From contig NZ_LMUO01000006.1 of NCBI RefSeq assembly GCF_009765905.1, forward strand, positions 174,676-238,675: DNA of 64,000 nucleotides, read 5' to 3'. Below the pieces are notes generated by a model that had not been told where the DNA came from, did no database searches, and worked only from the letters and a program-made list of their open reading frames with translations. This DNA is from Mucilaginibacter sp. L196 (GTDB taxonomy: Bacteria > Bacteroidota > Bacteroidia > Sphingobacteriales > Sphingobacteriaceae). Position numbers and translations under genes: made by a program. Of the stretch, positions 46,002 to 54,050 are shown piece after piece. Numbering within the stretch: position 1 is the first letter of the stretch; each line of letters opens with the position of its first letter.

Positions 46002-46718
46002 ATGAGCGGTAAACTTTACTTAGTACCCACCCCCATAGGCAACCTGGAGGACATGACCTTTAGGGCCATCCGTGTTTTAAAGGAAGCCGACCTGATTTTG
46101 GCTGAAGACACACGTACTTCTGCCCCGCTGCTAAAGCATTTCGACATCCATCAAAAGGTATTTTCGCATCATCAACATAACGAGCACCAGTCGTCACTCG
46201 AAATAGTTAAATTTTTAAAAGAGGGCAAAAACGTTGCGCTAATATCAGATGCAGGCACACCGGCTATTTCCGATCCGGGTTTTTTTCTGGTCCGCGAAGC
46301 ATTAAAAAATGATCTGGCTGTTGAATGCTTACCTGGCGCAACCGCGTTTGTACCGGCGTTGGTTAACTCAGGCTTCCCAACCGATAAGTTTTGTTTCGAG
46401 GGGTTTTTGCCATTAAAAAAAGGCCGCCAAACACGTTATAAGTTTTTAGCCCAAGAAGAGCGGACAATCATATTGTATGAATCCCCTCACCGTTTATTAA
46501 AAACGCTGGATGAGATGATCACCTACTTTGGCGCCGACCGCCTGATCTCCGTATCGCGTGAGCTAACCAAAATGTTTGAAGAAACAGTACGCGGCACCGT
46601 TGAAGAAGTTAAAACTTATTACGAAACACATCCCGTAAAAGGCGAGTTTGTAATATGTATTGGGCCAAAACAAAGCGTATCAAACAAAAAAAGTTCTCAG
46701 GACGAGGACGACGAATAA
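46002..46718 (+). CDS. rsmI: 16S rRNA (cytidine-1402-2'-O)-methyltransferase
   Basis: A 238-residue tetrapyrrole-methylase-fold enzyme that methylates the ribose of C1402. Seen are LVPTPIGNLEDMTFRAIRVL, ADLILAEDTRTSAPLL, ALISDAGTPAISDPG, CLPGATAFVPALVNSG and FEGFLPLKKGR. Family length is normal. The ATG lies 7 bases after the repeat, so its promoter is within or across it. It acts on the same nucleotide as RsmH encoded in the dcw cluster. Confidence 0.96.
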   Translation: MSGKLYLVPTPIGNLEDMTFRAIRVLKEADLILAEDTRTSAPLLKHFDIHQKVFSHHQHNEHQSSLEIVKFLKEGKNVALISDAGTPAISDPGFFLVREALKNDLAVECLPGATAFVPALVNSGFPTDKFCFEGFLPLKKGRQTRYKFLAQEERTIILYESPHRLLKTLDEMITYFGADRLISVSRELTKMFEETVRGTVEEVKTYYETHPVKGEFVICIGPKQSVSNKKSSQDEDDE

Positions 46719-46734
46719 CAATAATAAAACACCA

Positions 46735-46815
46735 TGTCATTGCGAGGTACGAAGCAATCGCACGTAGAAAAGCAGCCTCGCAAAGTTCGCGATTGCTTCG
46801 TACCTCGCAATGACA
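46735..46815. repeat. Palindromic repeat, TCATTGCGAG family, intact copy
   Basis: TGTCATTGCGAGGTACGAAG (from 46735) and its perfect complement ending TGACA at 46815 form arms of about 28 bases, closing on CAATCGC/GCGATTG. The interior CGTAGAAAAGC and CGCAAAGTTCG is the reverse complement of the loop of the copy at 39584, so the two are the same element in opposite orientation. Confidence 0.9.
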
Positions 46816-46893
46816 CGGTTTGCATTTGCAAAGTCAGAGACCTATATGTTACGCTTACAGCAATCACGATTTTATTTGTGTTTATATAACAAC

Positions 46894-47943
46894 ATGGAGT
46901 CATTTTTAAACAGTTTCTCAGCTGGCAAAAAGTATTTTCTATTACCTTTTTTAGCGATCATTTGCTTATTACAATCCTGCAAAAAACACGCCGAGGCCAA
47001 CAGCGCATTCTATTATTGGAAAAGCAATTTCAGCCTAAACGCGCAGCAAAGCCAGCTTTTAAAGGCAACATCCGGCAATAAATTATACCTGCGTTTTTTT
47101 GATATAAGCTGGGATAATAATACACAAAAAGCGTTTCCAAACGCGGTAGTCATTTTCGCCCAGTCTGTAGCTCAATTAAACATAACCCCGGTTATCTTTA
47201 TCGCCAATAAAACGTTTGAAAACTTACCCGATACTGCTATAAATAGCCTCGCCGCAAACAGCAACAACCTTATTAACCGCATTGCGGCAAAAGCAAACAT
47301 AAACTACCAGGCGGTACAATTTGATTGCGACTGGACATTAACCACCCGCGATAAATATTTCACTTTTTTAAAGGCCTTTAAAGCACTAAATAAACACCAG
47401 CTACAGGCCACCATACGCTTGCACCAGGTTAAATACAAACAACTTACAGGTGTACCGCCAGTAGATAAAGCGGTGCTAATGTTTTACAACATGGGTACGC
47501 TGAATAATAATTTGCAACAGCCAAATTCTATTTATAATCCGGCCGATGCCGAAAAGTATATTACTTATATCCCGCAATACCCGATTCAGCTTGATGTGGC
47601 TTTGCCGCTTTTTTCATGGGCGATCCAGATTCGTGAAGGGCGATTGATGCAGCTTTATAGTAATCCCGACAAAAAAGACTTTACCAATACTCAAAATTTC
47701 GACTGTAGAGGCAACGCCTTCACAGCAAAAAAAAGTTTCTTTTTAAACGGCGTTTACATCAAACAAAATGATATTTTTAAACTTGAAGTAACAGATGTAA
47801 ATTTATTGAAAAAGGCGGCAAGCCAACTATCGGCTCATTTGTCGCTTCAAAAAAACAGAACTATCATTTATTATGAACTGGGTAACCTCAACTTATCAGA
47901 ATTTAAAGCTGAAACAATCAACCAGGTTTCTGCTGATCTTTAG
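46894..47943 (+). CDS. Putative lipoprotein, TIM-barrel-like, unknown function
   Basis: I start at ATG 46894, giving a lipoprotein signal ending CLLQSC (Cys29); the upstream in-frame ATG at 46810 lies in the repeat. The 349-residue protein shows alternating strands and helices with a strand ending VQFDCDWT (Asp144, Asp146), then QATIRLHQVKY, VLMFYNMGTL and IQLDVALPLFSWA. This resembles sugar-hydrolase-like TIM barrels (DUF3142 type), a weak inference. Its last 71 bp overlap the next gene, so the two are one transcript. Confidence 0.75.
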   Translation: MESFLNSFSAGKKYFLLPFLAIICLLQSCKKHAEANSAFYYWKSNFSLNAQQSQLLKATSGNKLYLRFFDISWDNNTQKAFPNAVVIFAQSVAQLNITPVIFIANKTFENLPDTAINSLAANSNNLINRIAAKANINYQAVQFDCDWTLTTRDKYFTFLKAFKALNKHQLQATIRLHQVKYKQLTGVPPVDKAVLMFYNMGTLNNNLQQPNSIYNPADAEKYITYIPQYPIQLDVALPLFSWAIQIREGRLMQLYSNPDKKDFTNTQNFDCRGNAFTAKKSFFLNGVYIKQNDIFKLEVTDVNLLKKAASQLSAHLSLQKNRTIIYYELGNLNLSEFKAETINQVSADL

Positions 47944-50170
47944 TATATGCAGCGTGGCTGTTGCCGGTACCGTTTGGGCTTGCGCCTTTGAGGATGACAC
48001 CCCAGCTTCAATTTTTAGTCCGGAAGCATTCGTTTCAAAACAATATACCCCATTTTTTTACGATAGCGAGAATTGGTATTATGGTAAAAATGTAGAAGTT
48101 GATGATAACAACCAACGGTTCAACAACCAGGTAATTGATGAATGGGATGCTTATCTTAAACATAAATTAAACCCCGCCACCTTAAACTATTTGCTGTTAA
48201 AAGGCGACAGAAAAGGAATAGATTCTGTATACAATATTCTCAGCGGCACTACTCCGCCTCCCAAACAAGATTCCATCAGCATGGATATAGGCAAGCTGGA
48301 TAAAAACACCTTAAATAATTTATTTGATTATTTGCGGCTGGCCAAGGATTGCGAAAAGTTTGCAATTGCCGAAGACAGAGGGTGGTACTCAGATCCAGGA
48401 CCCGCCCCTATCGCACCCGACGGGTTGGAAGAGCAACTTACCACCGCTTTCAATTCATCTAAAAAGCCATTTATCAAACAGCGGTTATTATTTCAATTGG
48501 TACGCTACTATTACTTTTTTGAAGATACCGCTGGCCGCAAAAAGCACCAGGTAAATAATCAGGCAAAAATTTTATTACTGTTTAATAAGTACCAAACCAA
48601 GTTCCCGCAAAATTTAACCTATTACCGTACATTGGGCTACGTGGCCGGTTACTATCGCAGCATGCATAATTACGCGCTTGCCAATTATTTATATAGCCGT
48701 TGTTACGATTTTTCTTACGAGATGAAGATCCCAAGCAAGTTTAGCTTTCATCCACAGGATGATGCCGACTGGCAGCAAACGCTCAAACTGGCAAAAAACA
48801 ACGAAGAAAAAATCACGCTGTGGCACCTGCTCGGCATGGAATATGACCCGCTGAGGGCTATTAAAGAGATTGTAGCTATCGACCCAAAATCAGAAAAAGT
48901 AACCCTGTTATTAAGTAGGGTGATTAATGCCCGGGAAGCCAGCGACAACAGCATCTATTACTTACCCCGCCACAACCTATACCAGACTCAGGATAGCATT
49001 AATTCAGTTGAGAATTTGGGGATTTCTATTGACGAGCGAAAGGTAGTAGATTCAATAGCCTTACAAAACAATACCGCAAAACCTTATTTCTGGAATATTG
49101 CCGCGGGTTACCTGCATTATATCCATAAAGACTATGCGCAAGCCGGTAAGTTTTATGCCAAAGCGAAAGATCAGCTCCCAGCTGATGATAAACTCGTGAT
49201 GGCGCAATATAAAATGCTGTGCATATTTTTGGATGCAGACCAACTGCAACGCATAGATGCACAAACCGAAGCGAGATTGGTAGAGCCGTTAAACTGGCTT
49301 AGGGATGTACAGAAGAATGGCACTATTGAAGGATTAAGAGTTGGGAATTGTTCGTATGCAATAGCCAGCGTATATCTAAAACAAGGTGATACACTAAAAG
49401 CAGGCTGTTTTATAGATACGATTATACCTTATACCAATAACAAATGGGTACAAAAAATGATCGACCTGATCAATAAACCCAATAAAACGCCTTTTGAAAA
49501 AACGATGCTAAGATATTATCCGTATACCATTAATAATCTTTATTATCACCAGGCGATCATGTGCGCTTATAAAGAAGACATTGATAAGGCAATCGCGATA
49601 AGGAGTAAGATAGATACCATCCGATATGATACCTTGCCAGCTAACCCTTTCAATATCCATATCCAGGATTGCCACGATTGCGACCAGGCAGCCAAGCAAA
49701 AGCAAAAATTCACCTCGATAACGTTTTTAAAAACACTTCGCAATATTAAAGCTGATTTGAACGCTGGTAAGGACAGATACCGGAATGCCCTGTTATTGGC
49801 GAATGCTTATTACAATATCAGCTATTACGGAAACAACCGGCCGTTTTATGGGTCCGATATTTTTACGGGCGTTGAAATCTACTCGCAAAAAATCGCTGAG
49901 AAATATTACTTGCTAGCCCGCAATTATGCCCAAACTAATGATCAAAAAGCCAAATGCACATTTATGGCAGCCAAATGCGAGCACAACAACTATTACAGCC
50001 TGCCAGAGAGTGACGTAACCACACCCTGGACAGAAAAATACTTTACAGAGCTAAAAGCCAACTACTCGCAAACCAACTATTATCAGGATGTTTTAAACGA
50101 ATGCGGATATTTTAAGGATTTTGTTGATGGTAAGTCTCATGCACCGACGAAAAATGCCGACCATTATTAA
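47873..50170 (+). CDS. Large exported helical-repeat protein, unknown function
   Basis: A 765-residue protein. Start ATG 47873 lies 71 bp inside the preceding gene; any later start would destroy the signal sequence FLLIFSICSVAVAGTVWAC. That ends at a Cys, so a lipoprotein is possible although VWAC is not a perfect lipobox. The rest is rich in Tyr, Asn and helices, with TPR-like stretches (AAGYLHYIHKDYAQAGKFYA, about 405; ALLLANAYYNISYYG, about 650). Two CxxC-like pairs (CHDCD). No named family recognised; similar large proteins occur in Bacteroidota. Coupled to the lipoprotein. Confidence 0.78.
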   Translation: MNWVTSTYQNLKLKQSTRFLLIFSICSVAVAGTVWACAFEDDTPASIFSPEAFVSKQYTPFFYDSENWYYGKNVEVDDNNQRFNNQVIDEWDAYLKHKLNPATLNYLLLKGDRKGIDSVYNILSGTTPPPKQDSISMDIGKLDKNTLNNLFDYLRLAKDCEKFAIAEDRGWYSDPGPAPIAPDGLEEQLTTAFNSSKKPFIKQRLLFQLVRYYYFFEDTAGRKKHQVNNQAKILLLFNKYQTKFPQNLTYYRTLGYVAGYYRSMHNYALANYLYSRCYDFSYEMKIPSKFSFHPQDDADWQQTLKLAKNNEEKITLWHLLGMEYDPLRAIKEIVAIDPKSEKVTLLLSRVINAREASDNSIYYLPRHNLYQTQDSINSVENLGISIDERKVVDSIALQNNTAKPYFWNIAAGYLHYIHKDYAQAGKFYAKAKDQLPADDKLVMAQYKMLCIFLDADQLQRIDAQTEARLVEPLNWLRDVQKNGTIEGLRVGNCSYAIASVYLKQGDTLKAGCFIDTIIPYTNNKWVQKMIDLINKPNKTPFEKTMLRYYPYTINNLYYHQAIMCAYKEDIDKAIAIRSKIDTIRYDTLPANPFNIHIQDCHDCDQAAKQKQKFTSITFLKTLRNIKADLNAGKDRYRNALLLANAYYNISYYGNNRPFYGSDIFTGVEIYSQKIAEKYYLLARNYAQTNDQKAKCTFMAAKCEHNNYYSLPESDVTTPWTEKYFTELKANYSQTNYYQDVLNECGYFKDFVDGKSHAPTKNADHY

Positions 50171-50233
50171 AGTGAAAACCATTATATAAATCCATAATTT
50201 TAGCCTCGCTCAATTTTGTAAGCGAAATAACTA

Positions 50234-50749
50234 ATGGAAACATATTTAAATAGCGTTGTTAAGCGTTTTCAATCCTATAAAACACTTGGCGAAAGCACCT
50301 TTAATCAATTAAAAGATGAAGACTTGCTTTGGCAATATAATCAGCAGAGCAATAGCATTGCTATAATTGTACAGCACATGGCCGGAAATATGCTTTCCCG
50401 TTGGACAGGTTTTTTAAATACCGATGGCGAAAAGGAATGGCGAAACCGTGACACCGAATTTGATACCGTAACAACAACACGGCAGGAATTATTAGCCCAA
50501 TGGAATGCGGGTTGGGAATGTCTTTTTAATGCTTTAAATTCTATTACCGAAGCCGATTGGGAAAAAACGGTGTACATCCGTAACGAGCCGCATAGTGTGG
50601 TTGATGCCATAAACAGGCAATTAACACATTACCCCTACCATGTTGGGCAAATTGTATTGATAGGTAAAATGCTTGCTCCTGATTGGAAGCCATTATCAAT
50701 CCCACCGGGTAAATCTGACGATTTTAACGCCGAGAAATTTAACAAATGA
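50234..50749 (+). CDS. DinB-superfamily protein (DUF1572)
   Basis: A 171-residue four-helix-bundle protein. Two metal-binding His regions are visible: IVQHMAGNMLSRW (His48) and LTHYPYHVGQIV (two His about residue 131-135), the three-His arrangement of DinB/YfiT-type thiol-dependent enzymes. DUF1572 members are metalloproteins of unknown reaction. Its end overlaps the start of lnt by 4 bp, so they are translationally coupled, though no functional link is known. Confidence 0.88.
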   Translation: METYLNSVVKRFQSYKTLGESTFNQLKDEDLLWQYNQQSNSIAIIVQHMAGNMLSRWTGFLNTDGEKEWRNRDTEFDTVTTTRQELLAQWNAGWECLFNALNSITEADWEKTVYIRNEPHSVVDAINRQLTHYPYHVGQIVLIGKMLAPDWKPLSIPPGKSDDFNAEKFNK

Positions 50750-52365
50750 AAAAAAGCATAATCCTATCCATCCTTTCAGGTTTACTATTGTGGATAGCCT
50801 GGCCACCTACTCCATACACTACTTTCCTGCTCTTCATTGGTTTTGTGCCGATGCTGATAGCTATGGAAAACATCATCCAATCCAACATCACTAAAAAGGG
50901 GAAGAAAATCTTCTACATCACCTTTCTAGGTTTTTTCATCTGGAACACACTTTGTATTTACTGGGTTTATAATTCGCTTAAAACTATTGGTCCGCTGGTG
51001 GCTGTGCCTATCACTTTGATTCCGTACTCGCTGGGTCCTTTATTAATGTCGTCGGCTTGTTGGTTATATTATCGTATGCGATTAAGTACAAGCCGTTGGT
51101 TAAGCTTAATTGGCCTGGTTTGTTTTTGGATAGCCTACGAATACCTACACCAAAGTTGGGATTTAAATTTCCCTTGGATGACCTTAGGCAACGGTTTCGC
51201 CGTAAGCCATAAATGGATACAATGGTACTCGTACACCGGCGTTTACGGCGGTACACTATGGATTTGGGTAGTAAATATCCTGATATTCTTGCTTTACGCA
51301 GGCCTCCGCGAAGCGCAAAGCAAAGCCACCAGATTAAGTTTAATAACAAGTTTTGTGCTGATACTGGCGTTACCGCTTGGCTGCTCGTACTATACTTATG
51401 ATACTTACCAGGAGCAACCCAATCCGTCAAACATTGTTGTCGCGCAGCCCAATATTGATCCTTATGCCAAGGAATCAACTTTCCCCGCGCAGGAACAGAT
51501 AGGCATTTTAACTCATTTATCTGATTCAATCGGACAAGCCAATACCGAATTCTTCATTTGGCCCGAAACGGCCATCGCCGATCAGGTTGATGAAAATAAG
51601 ATCCGCAGCAATAACTACTTTTTACAGATACAGCACTTTTTAAACAAGTACAAAAATGGCAACGTTATTACCGGTGCCGAAACCTTTAAAATATATAACA
51701 CAAGACTCACCAAAACTGCCAGTCCTACCGAGAATCCGGGTGAATATTTCGATAGCTTTAACGCGGCCATCAATATTGAGAATTCTGCCGAAGTACAATT
51801 CTATCATAAATCAAAACTGGTACCCGGTGCCGAATCATTACCTTTTGGCAATGCCTTGTTCTTTTTAAAACCTGTATTTGAGCATTTAGGAGGCGCTACA
51901 GGCAGCTATGGCAGTCAGCCAGCACCAACTGTATTCTATTCTCAAAGTGGCATAGGCGCCGATCCTGTAATCTGCTATGAATCCATCTGGGGCGAGTACG
52001 TAGCCACCTCGGTTCACATGGGGGCGCAGTTCATCGCTATCATCACTAATGATGGTTGGTGGGGAAACACATCAGGTAAAGACCAAGCCCTTGATTATGC
52101 CAAACTACGGGCAATCGAAACCCGCAGGTGGGTATGCCGCTCGGCAAATACTGGTATATCGGCGTTTATTAACCAACGTGGCGATATTGTGCAGCAAACC
52201 GGCTGGTGGGTAAAAACGGTAATCAAACAAGATATTAATCTGAATTCAGATTTAACATTTTACGTACTGCATGGCGATTACATAGCGCATATAGGCTGCA
52301 TTTTAGCTGTGCTTGGAATTGTTTGGGTATTGGTGAGAAGGAAGAAAAGAATAAACATTGTCTGA
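50746..52365 (+). CDS. lnt: Apolipoprotein N-acyltransferase
   Basis: A 539-residue inner-membrane enzyme that adds the third acyl chain to lipoproteins. About six N-terminal and one C-terminal hydrophobic segments flank a periplasmic nitrilase-fold domain. The catalytic triad is Glu274 (FIWPETA), Lys355 (YHKSKLVPGAE) and Cys410 (VICYESIWG). The last codons and the TGA stop are formed by the left end of a repeat element (ATTGTCTGA), so the final residues come from the repeat. Many lipoproteins in this window are its likely substrates. Confidence 0.95.
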   Translation: MKKSIILSILSGLLLWIAWPPTPYTTFLLFIGFVPMLIAMENIIQSNITKKGKKIFYITFLGFFIWNTLCIYWVYNSLKTIGPLVAVPITLIPYSLGPLLMSSACWLYYRMRLSTSRWLSLIGLVCFWIAYEYLHQSWDLNFPWMTLGNGFAVSHKWIQWYSYTGVYGGTLWIWVVNILIFLLYAGLREAQSKATRLSLITSFVLILALPLGCSYYTYDTYQEQPNPSNIVVAQPNIDPYAKESTFPAQEQIGILTHLSDSIGQANTEFFIWPETAIADQVDENKIRSNNYFLQIQHFLNKYKNGNVITGAETFKIYNTRLTKTASPTENPGEYFDSFNAAINIENSAEVQFYHKSKLVPGAESLPFGNALFFLKPVFEHLGGATGSYGSQPAPTVFYSQSGIGADPVICYESIWGEYVATSVHMGAQFIAIITNDGWWGNTSGKDQALDYAKLRAIETRRWVCRSANTGISAFINQRGDIVQQTGWWVKTVIKQDINLNSDLTFYVLHGDYIAHIGCILAVLGIVWVLVRRKKRINIV

Positions 52366-52595
52366 ACCTGAATTCATAGAATTAAAGAATTACCATAATT
52401 CTTATCCTTTGTTAGTGTCCTCATTAACAAAGGAAGTAAAAGAATAGCACTATAAACCTTTTGTCATTCTGAGGAACGAAGAATCTGTACGGTGTAAACT
52501 ACTTTACAGATTCTTCGCTGCGCTCAGAATGACAAGGAGTAAAAAAAACACTACAAACCCATAATTCAACAAATTCCAAAAATTCGAGTTCAGGC
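52357..52595. repeat. GTCTGAAC-family inverted repeat, composite, supplying two stop codons
   Basis: Left arm from 52357 (ATTGTCTGAACCTGAATTCA, then AGAATTAAAGAATT), right arm ending 52595 (AAATTCCAAAAATTCGAGTT then CAGGC). The TGA in GTCTGAAC ends lnt and the TGA in the opposite arm (GCCTGAAC) ends the kinase gene. Inside are a hairpin CCTTTGTTA/TAACAAAGG (about 52407-52434) and the copy of another repeat at 52461. Confidence 0.8.
52461..52535. repeat. Palindromic repeat, GTCATTCTGAG family, nested copy
   Basis: TTGTCATTCTGAGGAACGAA (from 52461) with GAATCTGTA, matched by ACAGATTCTTCGCTGCGCTC and AGAATGACAA ending at 52535. It lies inside the GTCTGAAC element at 52357-52595. Confidence 0.9.
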
Positions 52596-53441
52596 ACTCT
52601 TCTCCAGCATAAAATCCAGCAGATCATGTATCGGTTGGCGGATAATTTTGCCAACACGTATACCATTAGCCTCGCATTGCGCCTTTAACTCATCAGCAAA
52701 AACATGGGATATAGAACCTACAAAGTGGCATTTGTATTTATGATACTCCGGGTACGATTTAATATTCGTATCAATAAACTCCTGAAATCCATCTTTCAAT
52801 AAAGTCTGTGCATATTCGGTAGTCCTTATTTCAGTAAGAAATTTAGAGAATGCAGCCAGGTAAGAATTACCACCCGGTTTTTGGTATACATTTTTTATTA
52901 CATCCTCGCGGGTAAGATGGTAAGTTTTTTCAAATTTAGCGTTAATGTCATCAGGCATATTGCCATATAAAAACCCGGTGACCAGCGCCTTACCGAACCA
53001 GGTTCCCGAGCCTTCATCGCCCAAAACAAAACCTAAACCATGTTTGCCGGCATGTATCTCCTCGCCATCAAAAAACGAAATATTTGAGCCCGTACCCAAC
53101 ACGCAACATATGCCCTTATCATGCCCGCAAGTAGCATAAGCTGAGCCATACAGATCACTATCAACACTAATAAACGCTTTGGGGAAATACTGGCTCAGGG
53201 CATTCGATACGATCTCGTGCCTGTCGGGGCTTGAACATCCCGCGCCGAAAAAATAAATTTCAGTAATTTCGCTACCCTGCGCAATTAGTTCAGGCACCTG
53301 GTCGCGTAAAATCTTGGCTATCTCCTTCTCGGTTAAAAAGTAAGGGTTTAGTCCCGATGTTCTGAATTGTTGTGTTTCCTGCTGTGGTGTGGCCAGCAAC
53401 CAGTCTGTTTTTGAAGAACCGCTATCAGCAACTAAGATCAT
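52590..53441 (-). CDS. BadF/BadG-type ATPase, N-acetylglucosamine kinase-like
   Basis: A 283-residue sugar-kinase (ASKHA) fold. Phosphate-1 loop ADSGSSKTDWLL (residues 4-16), phosphate-2 region CCVLGTGSNISFF, and GFVLGDEGSGTWFGK are the marks of the GlcNAc-kinase/BadF group. It would phosphorylate GlcNAc (or a related amino sugar) for reuse, plausibly from cell-wall recycling; other sugars are possible. The 5' end overlaps the response-regulator gene by 17 bp. Its stop codon TGA is contributed by a repeat. Confidence 0.88.
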   Translation of the reverse strand: MILVADSGSSKTDWLLATPQQETQQFRTSGLNPYFLTEKEIAKILRDQVPELIAQGSEITEIYFFGAGCSSPDRHEIVSNALSQYFPKAFISVDSDLYGSAYATCGHDKGICCVLGTGSNISFFDGEEIHAGKHGLGFVLGDEGSGTWFGKALVTGFLYGNMPDDINAKFEKTYHLTREDVIKNVYQKPGGNSYLAAFSKFLTEIRTTEYAQTLLKDGFQEFIDTNIKSYPEYHKYKCHFVGSISHVFADELKAQCEANGIRVGKIIRQPIHDLLDFMLEKSA

Positions 53442-53826
53442 TTGAAAATACCTCTTCCAGTGCCTTTTGGGTTACAGGCTTATGAATAAAATTAGTGATA
53501 TGTTTATTAAGTTCCGACTTTTGCATGTCAGTCGGATCGAGCGACGATGATAGCATATATATTTTTATGTTCTCCTTATTTGGGAATACAAGTTTATCAT
53601 ATTCTTCCAAAAATTCAAAACCGCTCATTAAAGGCATTCTTATATCTAGGAAAATCACATCAGGTGCTATCGTGCCCGCAAGTAATGATTCAATAGCCTC
53701 ATCCGGCGATTGCCTTACAATAACATCCTCAACAAAATTGCCGCTCTCCAAAATCTTCCTTGTAACGAAATTATCGATGTAATTATCGTCAATGAGTAAA
53801 CAAGTTTTGTAGCGTGCGGCCGTCAT
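53425..53826 (-). CDS. Single-domain response regulator
   Basis: A 133-residue receiver domain without an output domain. All functional residues are present: acidic pair Asp13-Asp14 (LLIDDNYID), phosphoacceptor Asp61 (VIFLDIRMP), Ser93/94 (YMLSSSLDP) and Lys116 (FIHKPVT). Such CheY/Spo0F-like proteins relay phosphate between sensor kinases and other partners. It overlaps the kinase-like gene downstream by 17 bp, so the two are co-translated, an unusual pairing. No sensor kinase nearby. Confidence 0.92.
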   Translation of the reverse strand: MTAARYKTCLLIDDNYIDNFVTRKILESGNFVEDVIVRQSPDEAIESLLAGTIAPDVIFLDIRMPLMSGFEFLEEYDKLVFPNKENIKIYMLSSSLDPTDMQKSELNKHITNFIHKPVTQKALEEVFSNDLSC

Positions 53827-54050
53827 TCTTTTTGTTAATTACTAAAGTAGTATTTAGGATTTATACGTGTAATATTATTTAAAGATATGGTTTTACAACG
53901 TTAATGTATGTAATTTTTTTTGATATACGTGTACGTATAAAATATTTCATGAGTATTAATTGGTTTGATAGCGTGCTACATGGTATTTTTATCATTTATT
54001 TTAACAATATTGCTTTTTAAGACAATTAACTATTTTTATAAATTGCCCTA

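Noticed and set aside
34110..46815. Dispersed repeats considered as a CRISPR array
   Set aside because: Copies are palindromic, kilobases apart and in different gaps, without regular spacers or cas genes.
46697..46903. A 68-codon minus-strand frame over the rsmI-lipoprotein gap
   Set aside because: Almost entirely the palindromic repeat at 46735-46815 read as protein.
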